Positions 1 to 12,300 of a DNA stretch of 64,000 nucleotides are shown here, piece by piece. Under the pieces are notes generated by a model, which was not told the origin of the DNA, did not search any database, and saw nothing but the letters and a program-made list of their open reading frames with translations. The DNA is from Hippasteria phrygiana (lineage: Eukaryota > Echinodermata > Asteroidea > Valvatida > Goniasteridae): NCBI GenBank assembly GCA_037893225.1, contig JAZGUH010000720.1:248001-312000 (forward strand), read 5' to 3'. The first letter of the stretch is position 1, and each line of letters starts with the position of its first letter. The translations under genes and the position numbers were made by a program.

Positions 1-1242
1 GGTGCGGGTTTTAAGGGTGCGGGTTTTAAGGGTGCGGGTTTTAAGGGTGCGGGTTTTAAGGGTGCGGGTTTTAAGGGTGCGGGTTTTAAGGGTGCGGGTT
101 TTAACGGTGCGGGTTTTAAGAGTGCTTGTTTTAAGGATGCGGGTTTTTAAGAGTACGGGTTTTAAGAGTGCTAAAGTTAGGGCCTTGTTACACAATGCAA
201 TTTTAACAAGCAATTTGTGGGCAAGTAACAGCGCTGCAGCCGAAAAGAAATTCTTCAAGTGCAATAAAGACATTTTTCTTCTTAAGACAGTTTGGTGAAA
301 ATATAAGAATTCCCTGTTTTTCTATGTGGAATTTGGTTGGACCCGATTGCCTGAAAATTGTCCTGTGTGACATGGCCCTTAGAGTAAGAGTGCTTGTGTT
401 CGGGTTAGAATGTGAGAGTAAGAGATGGGTGCAGGTTTTAAGGGTGCGGGTTTTAAGGGTGCGGGTTTTAAGGGTGCGGGTTTTAAGGGTGCGGGTTTTA
501 AGGGTGCGGGTTTTAAGGGTGTTGGTTTTAAGAGTGCGGGTTTTAAGGGTGCGGGTTTTAAGAGTACGGGTTTTAAGAGTGCGGGTTTTAAGAGTGCGGG
601 TTTTAAGAGTGCGGGTTTTAAGAGTGCTAGAGTTAGGGCCTTGTTACACAATGCAATTTTAACAAGCAATTTGTGGGCAAGTAACAGCGCTGCAGCCGAA
701 AAGAAATTCTTCAAGTGCAATAAAGACATTTTTCTTCTTAAGACAATTTGGTGAAAATACAAAATTCCATGTTTTTCTATGTGGAATTTGGTTGGACCCG
801 ATTGCCTGAAAATTTTCCTGTGTGACATGGCCCTTAGAGTAAGAGTGCTTGTGTTCGGGTTAGAATGTGAGAGTAAGAGATGGGTGCGGGTTTTAAGGGT
901 GCAGGTTTTAAGGGTGCGGGTTTTAAGGGTGCGGGTTTTAAGGGTGCGGGTTTTAAGGGTGCGGGTTTTAAGGGTGCGGGTTTTAAGGGTGCGGGTTTTA
1001 AGGGTGCAGGTTTTAAGAGTGCTAGAGTTAGGGCCTTGTTACACAATGCAATTCTAACAAGCAATTTGTGGGCAAGTAACAGCGCTGCAGCCGAAAAGAA
1101 ATTCTTCAAGTGCAATAAAGACATTTTTCTTCTTAAGACAATTTGGTGAAAATACAAAATTCCATGTTTTTCTATGTGGAATTTGGTTGGACCCGATTGC
1201 CTGAAAATTGTCCTGTGTGACATGGCCCTTAGAGTGAGAGTA

Positions 1243-4200
1243 AGAGATAGAGAGACAGAGATAGATAGAGAGAGTGTTAGACTTACTCGTCTACAAAACA
1301 CCATAGGTCTGTTGTGCTGATCTAAGCCCGCATCCTACAGCATGATTTCATATGCTCTCTATCTAACTAGGCCTTTCAGTTTTGTCCAGGATATAATCTT
1401 GAAAGGCCTCGAGGTCTTGAACAGCCAGGAGCCGGAGGTTGATCTCTCCTGGAGTTGATGGAAAAATAGAGTATTCGAGTTAGGGGTGTTCAAATTAGTT
1501 GTTAGAGTTAAGGGTTTGAGTTAGGGTGCGGGTTTGAGTTAGGGTGCGGGTTTTAAGGGTGCGGGTTTTAAGGGTGCGGGTTTTAAGGGTGCGGGTTTTA
1601 AGGGTGCGGGTTTTAAGGGTGCGGGTTTTAAGGGTGCGGGTTTTAAGGGTGCGGGTTTTAAGGGTGCGGGTTTTAAGAGTGCGGGTTTTAAGAGTGCGGG
1701 TTTTAAGAGTGCTAGAGTTAGGGCCTTGTTACACAATGCAATTTTAACAAGCAATTTGTGGGCAAGTAACAGCGCTGCAGCCGAAAAGAAATTCTTCAAG
1801 TGCAATAAAGACATTTTTCTTCTGAAGACAATTTGGTGAAAATACAAAATTCCATGTTTTTCTATGTGGAATTTGGTTGGACCCGATTGCCTGAAAATTG
1901 TCCTGTGTGACATGGCCCTTAGAGTGAGAGTAAGAGATAGAGAGACAGAGATAGATAGAGAGAGTGTTAGACTTACTCGTCTACAAAACACCATAGGTCT
2001 GTTGTGCTGATCTAAGCCCGCATCCTACAGCATGATTTCATATGCTCTCTATCTAACTAGGCCTTTCAGTTTTGTCCAGGATATAATCTTGAAAGGCCTC
2101 GAGGTCTTGAACAGCCAGGAGCCGGAGGTTGATCTCTCCTGGAGTTGATGGAAAAATAGAGTATTCGAGTTAGGGGTGTTCAAATTAGTTGTTAGAGTTA
2201 AGGGTTTGAGTTAGGGTGCGGGTTTGAAGGGTGCGGGTTTGAAGGGTGCGGGTTTTAAGGGTGCGGGTTTTAAGGGTGCGGGTTTTAAGGGTGCGGGTTT
2301 TAAGGGTGCGGGTTTTAAGGGTGCGGGTTTTAAGGGTGCGGGTTTTAAGGGTGCGGGTTTTAAGGGTGCGGGTTTTAAGGGTGCGGGTTTTAAGAGTGCG
2401 GGTTTTAAGAGTGCGGGTTTTAAGAGTGCTAGAGTTAGGGCCTTGTTACACAATGCAATTTTAACAAGCAATTTGTGGGCAAGTAACAGCGCTGCAGCCG
2501 AAAAGAAATTCTTCAAGTGCAATAAAGACATTTTTCTTCTTAAGACAATTTGGTGAAAATACAAAATTCCATGTTTTTCTATGTGGAATTTGGTTGGACC
2601 CGATTGCCTGAAAATTGTCCTGTGTGACATGGCCCTTAGAGTGAGAGTAAGAGATAGAGAGACAGAGATAGATAGAGAGAGTGTTAGACTTACTCGTCTA
2701 CAAAACACCATAGGTCTGTTGTGCTGATCTAAGCCCGCATCCTACAGCATGATTTCATATGCTCTCTATCTAACTAGGCCTTTCAGTTTTGTCCAGGATA
2801 TAATCTTGAAAGGCCTCGAGGTCTTGAACAGCCAGGAGCCGGAGGTTGATCTCTCCTGGAGTTGATGGAAAAATAGAGTATTCGAGTTAGGGGTGTTCAA
2901 ATTAGTTGTTAGAGTTAAGGGTTTGAGTTAGGGTGCGGGTTTTAAGGGTGCGGGTTTTAAGGGTGCGGGTTTTAAGGGTGCGGGTTTTAAGGGTGCGGGT
3001 TTTAAGGGTGCGGGTTTTAAGAGTGCGGGTTTTAAGAGTGCGGGTTTTAAGAGTGCGGGTTTTAAGAGTGCGGGTTTTAAGAGTGCTAGAGTTAGGGCCT
3101 TGTTACACAATGCAATTTTAACAAGCAATTTGTGGGCAAGTAACAGCGCTGCAGCCGAAAAGAAATTCTTCAAGTGCAATAAAGACATTTTTCTTCTTAA
3201 GACAATTTGGTGAAAATACAAAATTCCATGTTTTTCTATGTGGAATTTGGTTGGACCCGATTGCCTGAAAATTTTCCTGTGTGACATGGCCCTTAGAGTA
3301 AGAGTGCTTGTGTTCGGGTTAGAATGTGAGAGTAAGAGATGGGTGCGGGTTTTAAGGGTGCAGGTTTTAAGGGTGCGGGTTTTAAGGGTGCGGGTTTTAA
3401 GGGTGCGGGTTTTAAGGGTGCGGGTTTTAAGGGTGCGGGTTTTAAGGGTGCGGGTTTTAAGGGTGCAGGTTTTAAGAGTGCTAGAGTTAGGGCCTTGTTA
3501 CACAATGCAATTCTAACAAGCAATTTGTGGGCAAGTAACAGCGCTGCAGCCGAAAAGAAATTCTTCAAGTGCAATAAAGACATTTTTCTTCTTAAGACAA
3601 TTTGGTGAAAATACAAAATTCCATGTTTTTCTATGTGGAATTTGGTTGGACCCGATTGCCTGAAAATTGTCCTGTGTGACATGGCCCTTAGAGTAAGAGT
3701 GCTTGTGTTCGGGTTAGAATGTGAGAGTAAGAGATGGGTGCGGGTTTTAAGGGTGCGGGTTTTAAGGGTGCGGGTTTTAAGGGTGCGGGTTTTAAGGGTG
3801 CGGGTTTTAAGGGTGCGGGTTTTAAGGGTGCGGGTTTTAAGAGTGCGGGTTTTAAGAGTGCGGGTTTTAAGAGTGCTAGAGTTAGGGCCTTGTTACACAA
3901 TGCAATTTTAACAAGCAATTTGTGGGCAAGTAAGTGCTTGTGTTCGGGTTAGAATGTGAGAGTAAGAGATGGGTGCAGGTTTTAAGGGTGCGGGTTTTAA
4001 GGGTGCGGGTTTTAAGGGTGCGGGTTTTAAGGGTGCGGGTTTTAAGGGTGCGGGTTTTAAGGGTGTTGGTTTTAAGAGTGCGGGTTTTAAGGGTGCGGGT
4101 TTTAAGAGTACGGGTTTTAAGAGTGCTAGAGTTAGGGCCTTGTTACACAATGCAATTTTAACAAGCAATTTGTGGGCAAGTAACAGCGCTGCAGCCGAAA

Positions 4201-7200
4201 AGAAATTCTTCAAGTGCAATAAAGACATTTTTCTTCTTAAGACAATTTGGTGAAAATACAAAATTCCATGTTTTTCTATGAGGAATTTGGTTAGACCCAA
4301 TTGCGGGTTTTAAGGGTGCAGGGTTTTAAGGGTGCGGGGTTTTAAGGGTGCGGGGTTTTAAGGGTGCGGGTTTTAAGGGTGCGGGTTTTAAGGGTGCGGG
4401 TTTTAAGGGTGCGGGTTTTAAGGGTGCGGGTTTTAACGGTGCGGGTTTTAAGAGTGCTTGTTTTAAGGGTGCGGGTTTTTAAGAGTACGGGTTTTAAGAG
4501 TGCTAAAGTTAGGGCCTTGTTACACAATGCAATTTTAACAAGCAATTTGTGGGCAAGTAACAGCGCTGCAGCCGAAAAGAAATTCTTCAAGTGCAATAAA
4601 GACATTTTTCTTCTTAAGACAGTTTGGTGAAAATATAAGAATTCCCTGTTTTTCTATGTGGAATTTGGTTGGACCCGATTGCCTGAAAATTGTCCTGTGT
4701 GACATGGCCCTTAGAGTAAGAGTGCTTGTGTTCGGGTTAGAATGTGAGAGTAAGAGATGGGTGCAGGTTTTAAGGGTGCGGGTTTTAAGGGTGCGGGTTT
4801 TAAGGGTGCGGGTTTTAAGGGTGCGGGTTTTAAGGGTGCGGGTTTTAAGGGTGTTGGTTTTAAGAGTGCGGGTTTTAAGGGTGCGGGTTTTAAGAGTACG
4901 GGTTTTAAGAGTGCTAGAGTTAGGGCCTTGTTACACAATGCAATTTTAACAAGCAATTTGTGGGCAAGTAACAGCGCTGCAGCCGAAAAGAAATTCTTCA
5001 AGTGCAATAAAGACATTTTTCTTCTTAAGACAATTTGGTGAAAATACAAAATTCCATGTTTTTCTATGAGGAATTTGGTTAGACCCGATTGCGGGTTTTA
5101 AGGGTGCAGGGTTTTAAGGGTGCGGGGTTTTAAGGGTGCGGGGTTTTAAGGGTGCGGGTTTTAAGGGTGCGGGTTTTAAGGGTGCGGGTTTTAAGGGTGC
5201 GGGTTTTAAGGGTGCGGGTTTTAAGGGTGCGGGTTTTAAGGGTGCGGGTTTTAACGGTGCGGGTTTTAAGAGTGCTTGTTTTAAGGGTGCGGGTTTTTAA
5301 GAGTACGGGTTTTAAGAGTGCTAAAGTTAGGGCCTTGTTACACAATGCAATTTTAACAAGCAATTTGTGGGCAAGTAACAGCGCTGCAGCCGAAAAGAAA
5401 TTCTTCAAGTGCAATAAAGACATTTTTCTTCTTAAGACAGTTTGGTGAAAATATAAGAATTCCCTGTTTTTCTATGTGGAATTTGGTTGGACCCGATTGC
5501 CTGAAAATTGTCCTGTGTGACATGGCCCTTAGAGTAAGAGTGCTTGTGTTCGGGTTAGAATGTGAGAGTAAGAGATGGGTGCAGGTTTTAAGGGTGCGGG
5601 TTTTAAGGGTGCGGGTTTTAAGGGTGCGGGTTTTAAGGGTGCGGGTTTTAAGGGTGCGGGTTTTAAGGGTGTTGGTTTTAAGAGTGCGGGTTTTAAGGGT
5701 GCGGGTTTTAAGAGTACGGGTTTTAAGAGTGCTAGAGTTAGGGCCTTGTTACACAATGCAATTTTAACAAGCAATTTGTGGGCAAGTAACAGCGCTGCAG
5801 CCGAAAAGAAATTCTTCAAGTGCAATAAAGACATTTTTCTTCTTAAGACAATTTGGTGAAAATACAAAATTCCATGTTTTTCTATGAGGAATTTGGTTAG
5901 ACCCGATTGCGGGTTTTAAGGGTGCAGGGTTTTAAGGGTGCGGGGTTTTAAGGGTGCGGGGTTTTAAGGGTGCGGGTTTTAAGGGTGCGGGTTTTAAGGG
6001 TGCGGGTTTTAAGGGTGCGGGTTTTAAGGGTGCGGGTTTTTAAGAGTACGGGTTTTAAGAGTGCTAAAGTTAGGGCCTTGTTACACAATGCAATTTTAAC
6101 AAGCAATTTGTGGGCAAGTAACAGCGCTGCAGCCGAAAAGAAATTCTTCAAGTGCAATAAAGACATTTTTCTTCTTAAGACAATTTGGTGAAAATACAAA
6201 ATTCCATGTTTTTCTATGTGGAATTTGGTTGGACCCGATTGCCTGAAAATTGTCCTGTGTGACATGGCCCTTAGAGTGAGAGTGCTTGTGTTCGGGTTAG
6301 AATGTGAGAGTAAGAGATAGAGAGACAGAGATAGATAGAGAGAGTGTTAGACTTACTCGTCTACAAAACACCATAGGTCTGTTGTGCTGATCTAAGCCCG
6401 CATCCTACAGCATGATTTCATATGCTCTCTATCTAACTAGGCCTTTCAGTTCTGTCCAGGATATAATCTTGAAAGGCTTCGAGGTCTTGAACAGCCAGGA
6501 GCCGGAGGTTGATCTCTCCTGGAGTTGATGGAAAAATAGAGTAATCGAGTTAGGGGTGTTCAAATTAGTTGTTAGAGTTAAGGGTTTGAGTTAGGGTGCG
6601 GGTTTTAAGGGTGCGGGTTTTAAGGGTGCGGGTTTTAAGGGTGCGGGTTTTAAGGGTGCGGGTTTTAAGGGTGCGGGTTTTAAGGGTGCGGGTTTTAAGG
6701 GTGCGGGTTTTAAGGGTGCGGGTTTTAAGGGTGCTAGAGTTAGGGCCTTGTTACACAATGCAATTTTAACAAGCAATTTGTGGGCAAGTAACAGCGCTGC
6801 AGCCGAAAAGAAATTCTTCAAGTGCAATAAAGACATTTTTCTTCTTAAGACAGTTTGGTGAAAATACAAAATTCCATGTTTTTCTATGTGGAATTTGGTT
6901 AGACCCGATTGCGGGTTTTAAGGGTGCGGGGTTTTAAGGGTGCGGGTTTTAAGGGTGCGGGTTTTAAGAGTGCGGGTTTTAAGGGTGCGGGTTTTAAGGG
7001 TGCGGGTTTTAAGAGTGCGGGTTTTAAGGGTGCGGGTTTTAAGGGTGCGGGTTTTAAGGGTGCAGGTTTTAAGGGTGCGGGTTTTAAGGGTGCGGGTTTT
7101 AAGAGTGCGGGTTTTAAGAGTGCTAGAGTTAGGGCCTTGTTACACAATGCAATTTTAACAAGCAATTTGTGGGCAAGTAACAGCGCTGCAGCCGAAAAGA

Positions 7201-9138
7201 AATTCTTCAAGTGCAATAAAGACATTTTTCTTCTTAAGACAATTTGGTGAAAATACAAAATTCCATGTTTTTCTATGAGGAATTTGGTTAGACCCGATTG
7301 CGGGTTTTAAGGGTGCAGGGTTTTAAGGGTGCGGGGTTTTAAGGGTGCGGGGTTTTAAGGGTGCGGGTTTTAAGGGTGCGGGTTTTAAGGGTGCGGGTTT
7401 TAAGGGTGCGGGTTTTAAGGGTGCGGGTTTTTAAGAGTACGGGTTTTAAGAGTGCTAAAGTTAGGGCCTTGTTACACAATGCAATTTTAACAAGCAATTT
7501 GTGGGCAAGTAACAGCGCTGCAGCCGAAAAGAAATTCTTCAAGTGCAATAAAGACATTTTTCTTCTTAAGACAATTTGGTGAAAATACAAAATTCCATGT
7601 TTTTCTATGTGGAATTTGGTTGGACCCGATTGCCTGAAAATTGTCCTGTGTGACATGGCCCTTAGAGTGAGAGTGCTTGTGTTCGGGTTAGAATGTGAGA
7701 GTAAGAGATAGAGAGACAGAGATAGATAGAGAGAGTGTTAGACTTACTCGTCTACAAAACACCATAGGTCTGTTGTGCTGATCTAAGCCCGCATCCTACA
7801 GCATGATTTCATATGCTCTCTATCTAACTAGGCCTTTCAGTTCTGTCCAGGATATAATCTTGAAAGGCTTCGAGGTCTTGAACAGCCAGGAGCCGGAGGT
7901 TGATCTCTCCTGGAGTTGATGGAAAAATAGAGTAATCGAGTTAGGGGTGTTCAAATTAGTTGTTAGAGTTAAGGGTTTGAGTTAGGGTGCGGGTTTTAAG
8001 GGTGCGGGTTTTAAGGGTGCGGGTTTTAAGGGTGCGGGTTTTAAGGGTGCGGGTTTTAAGGGTGCGGGTTTTAAGGGTGCGGGTTTTAAGGGTGCGGGTT
8101 TTAAGGGTGCGGGTTTTAAGGGTGCGGGTTTTAAGGGTGCGGGTTTTAAGGGTGCGGGTTTTAAGGGTGCGGGATTTAAGGGTGCGGGTTTTAAGGGTGC
8201 GGGTTTTAAGGGTGCTAGAGTTAGGGCCTTGTTACACAATGCAATTTTAACAAGCAATTTGTGGGCAAGTAACAGCGCTGCAGCCGAAAAGAAATTCTTC
8301 AAGTGCAATAAAGACATTTTTCTTCTTAAGACAGTTTGGTGAAAATACAAAATTCCATGTTTTTCTATGTGGAATTTGGTTAGACCCGATTGCGGGTTTT
8401 AAGGGTGCGGGGTTTTAAGGGTGCGGGTTTTAAGGGTGCGGGTTTTAAGAGTGCGGGTTTTAAGGGTGCGGGTTTTAAGGGTGCGGGTTTTAAGAGTGCG
8501 GGTTTTAAGGGTGCGGGTTTTAAGGGTGCGGGTTTTAAGGGTGCAGGTTTTAAGGGTGCGGGTTTTAAGGGTGCGGGTTTTAAGAGTGCGGGTTTTAAGA
8601 GTGCTAGAGTTAGGGCCTTGTTACACAATGCAATTTTAACAAGCAATTTGTGGGCAAGTAACAGCGCTGCAGCCGAAAAGAAATTCTTCAAGTGCAATAA
8701 AGACATTATTCTTCTTAAGACAATTTGGTGAAAATACAAAATTCCATGTTTTTCTATGTTGAATTTGGTTGGACCCGATTGCCTGAAAATTGTCCTGTGT
8801 GACATGGCCCTTAGAGTGAGAGTGCTTGTGTTCGGGTTAGAATGTGAGAGTAAGAGATAGAGAGACAGAGATAGATAGAGAGAGTGTTAGACTTACTCGT
8901 CTACAAAACACCATAGGTCTGTTGTGCTGATCTAAGCCCGCATCCTACAGCATGATTTCATATGCTCTCTATCTAACTAGGCCTTTCAGTTCTGTCCAGG
9001 ATATAATCTTGAAAGGCCTCGAGGTCTTGAACAGCCAGGAGCCGGAGGTTGATCTCTCCTGGAGTTGATGGAAAAATAGAGTAATCGAGTTAGGGGTGTT
9101 CAAATTAGTTGTTAGAGTTAAGGGTTTGAGTTAGGGTG
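1243..9138. repeat. Long-form spacer variant of the array, six copies
   Basis: Six spacers carry about 290 extra bases: a GA-rich tract (AGAGATAGAGAGACAGAG), then GACTTACTCGTCTACAAAAC, CTAACTAGGCCTTTCAG and GGAGTTGATGGAAAAATAG, returning to the 15-bp repeats through AAGGGTTTGAGTTAGGGTG. Approximate copies are 1243-1525, 1933-2215, 2650-2930, 6316-6595, 7707-7985 and 8855-9135. The segment is nearly identical between copies, with small differences such as TATTCGAG or TAATCGAG and GGCCTCGAG or GGCTTCGAG. None lies beyond 9.2 kb, so the left half of the array has a different higher-order structure from the right half. Confidence 0.9.
5881..8760. repeat. 1.39-kb higher-order repeat, two tandem copies
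   Basis: The segment starting at 5881 (TCTATGAGGAATTTGGTTAG) recurs at 7272, an offset of 1,391 bp. Inner landmarks keep that offset until about 8.0 kb, where the second copy has six extra 15-bp units (offset 1,481). A related 0.79-0.82-kb period lies just upstream, with the same TCTATGAGG junction at 4275 and 5062. These nested periods are expected from repeated unequal crossing-over. Confidence 0.85.
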
Positions 9139-9306
9139 CGGGTTTTAAGGGTGCGGGTTTTAAGGGTGCGGGTTTTAAGGGTGCGGGTTTTAAGGGTGCG
9201 GGTTTTAAGGGTGCGGGTTTTAAGGGTGCGGGTTTTAAGGGTGCGGGTTTTAAGGGTGCGGGTTTTAAGAGTGCTAGAGTTAGGGCCTTGTTACACAATG
9301 CAATTC

Positions 9307-12300
9307 TAACAAGCAATTTGTGGGCAAGTAACAGCGCTGCAGCCGAAAAGAAATTCTTCAAGTGCAATAAAGACATTTTTCTTCTTAAGACAATTTGGTG
9401 AAAATACAAAATTCCATGTTTTTCTATGTGGAATTTGGTTGGACCCGATTGCCTGAAAATTGTCCTGTGTGACATGGCCCTTAGAGTAAGTGTGCTTGTG
9501 TTCGGGTTAGAATGTGAGAGTAAGAGATGGGTGCGGGTTTTAAGGGTGCGGGTTTTAAGGGTGCGGGTTTTAAGGGTGCGGGTTTTAAGGGTGCGGGTTT
9601 TAAGGGTGCGGGTTTGAAGGGTGCGGGTTTTAAGAGTGGTAGAGTTAGGGCCTTGTTACACAATGCAATTTTAACAAGCAATTTGTGGGCAAGTAACAGC
9701 GCTGCAGCCGAAAAGAAATTCTTCAAGTGCAATAAAGACATTTTTCTTGTTAAGACAGTTTGGTGAAAATATAAGAATTCCCTGTTTTTCTATGTGGAAT
9801 TTGGTTGGACCCGATTGCCTGAAAATTTTCCTGTGTGACATGGCCCTTAGAGTAAGAGTGCTTGTGTTCGGGTTAGAATGTGAGAGTAAGAGATGGGTGC
9901 GGGTTTTAAGGGTGCGGGTTTTAAGGGTGCGGGTTTTAAGGGTGCGGGTTTTAATGGTGCGGGTTTTAAGGGTGCGGGTTTTAAGGGTGCGGGTTTTAAG
10001 GGTGCGGGTTTTAAGGGTGCGGGTTTTAAGGGTGCGGGTTTTAAGAGTGCTAGAGTTAGGGCCTTGTTACACAATGCAATTTTAACAAGCAATTTGTGGG
10101 CAAGTAACAGCGCTGCAGCCGAAAAGAAATTCTTCAAGTGCAATAAAGACATTTTTCTTCTTAAGACAATTTGGTGAAAATACAAAATTCCATGTTTTTC
10201 TATGTGGAATTTGGTTGGACCCGATTGCCTGAAAATTTTCCTGTGTGACATGGCCCTTAGAGTAAGAGTGCTTGTGTTCGGGTTAGAATGTGAGAGTAAG
10301 AGAAGGGTGCGGGTTTTAAGGGTGCGGGTTTTAAGGGTGCGGGTTTTAAGGGTGCGGGTTTTAAGAGTGCTAGAGTTAGGGCCTTGTTACACAATGCAAT
10401 TTTAACAAGCAATTTGTGGGCAAGTAACAGCGCTGCAGCCGAAAAGAAATTCTTCAAGTGCAATAAAGACATTTTTCTTGTTAAGACAGTTTGGTGAAAA
10501 TATAAGAATTCCCTGTTTTTCTATGTGGAATTTGGTTGGACCCGATTGCCTGAAAATTTTCCTGTGTGACATGGCCCTTAGAGTAAGAGTGCTTGTGTTC
10601 GGGTTAGAATGTGAGAGTAAGAGATGGGTGCGGGTTTTAAGGGTGCGGGTTTTAAGGGTGCGGGTTTTAAGGGTGCGGGTTTTAAGGGAGCGGGTTTAAA
10701 GGGTGCGGGTTTTAAGGGTGCGGGTTTTAAGAGTGCGGGTTTTAAGGGTGCGGGTTTTAAGAGTACGGGTTTTAAGAGTGCTAGAGTTAGGGCCTTGTTA
10801 CACAATGCAATTTTAACAAGCAATTTGTGGGCAAGTAACAGCGCTGCAGCCGAAAAGAAATTCTTAAAGTGCAGTAAAGACATTTTTCTTCTTAAGACAG
10901 TTTGGTGAAAATAAAAGAATTCCCTGTTTTTCTAAGTGGAATTTGGTTGGACCCGATTGCCTGAAAATTTTCCTGTGTGACATGGCCCTTAGAGTAAGAG
11001 TGCTTGTGTTCGGGTTAGAATGTGAGAGTAAGAGATGGGTGCGGGTTTTAAGGGTGCGGGTTTTAAGGGTGCGGGTTTTAAGGGTGCGGGTTTTAAGGGT
11101 GCGGGTTTTAAGGGTGCGGGTTTTAAGGGTGCGGGTTTTAAGGGTGCGGGTTTTAAGAGTGCTAGAGTTAGGGCCTTGTTACACAATGCAATTTTAACAA
11201 GCAATTTGTGGGCAAGTAACAGCGCTGCAGCCGAAAAGAAATTCTTAAAGTGCAGTAAAGACATTTTTCTTCTTAAGACAGTTTGGTGAAAATAAAAGAA
11301 TTCCCTGTTTTTCTAAGTGGAATTTGGTTGGACCCGATTGCCTGAAAATTTTCCTGTGTGACATGGCCCTTAGAGTAAGAGTGCTTGTGTTCGGGTTAGA
11401 ATGTGAGAGTAAGAGATGGGTGCGGGTTTTATGGGTGCATGTTTTAAGGGTGCGGGTTTTAAGGGTGCAGGTTTTAAGGGTGCGGGTTTTAAGGGTGCGG
11501 GTTTTAAGGGTGCGGGTTTTAAGGGTGCGGGTTTTAAGGGTGCGGGTTTTAAGGGTGCGGGTTTTAAGGGTGCGGGTTTTAAGAGTGCTAGAGTTAGGGC
11601 CTTGTTACACAATGCAATTTTAACAAGCAATTTGTGGGCAAGTAACAGCGCTGCAGCCGAAAAGAAATTCTTAAAGTGCAGTAAAGACATTTTTCTTCTT
11701 AAGACAGTTTGGTGAAAATAAAAGAATTCCCTGTTTTTCTAAGTGGAATTTGGTTGGACCCGATTGCCTGAAAATTTTCCTGTGTGACATGGCTCTTAGA
11801 GTAAGAGTGCTTGTGTTCGGGTTAGAATGTGAGAGTAAGAGATGGGTGCGGGTTTTAAGGGTGCATGTTTTAAGGGTGCGGGTTTTAAGGGTGCGGGTTT
11901 TAAGGGTGCGGGTTTTAAGGGTGCGGGTTTTAAGGGTGCGGGTTTTAAGGGTGCGGGTTTTAAGGGTGCGGGTTTTAAGGGTGCGGGTTTTAAGGGTGCG
12001 GGTTTTAAGGGTGCGGGTTTTAAGGGTGCGGGTTTTAAGGGTGCGGGTTTTAAGGGTGCATGTTTTAAGGGTGCGGGTTTTAAGGGTGCGGGTTTTAAGG
12101 GTGCGGGTTTTAAGGGTGCGGGTTTTAAGGGTGCGGGTTTTAAGGGTGCGGGTTTTAAGGGTGCGGGTTTTAAGGATGCGGGTTTTAAGGGTGCGGGTTT
12201 TAAGAGTGCGGGTTTTAAGAGTGCGGGTTTTAAGAGTGCGGGTTTTAAGAGTGCTAGAGTTAGGGCCTTGTTACACAATGCAATTTTAACAAGCAATTTG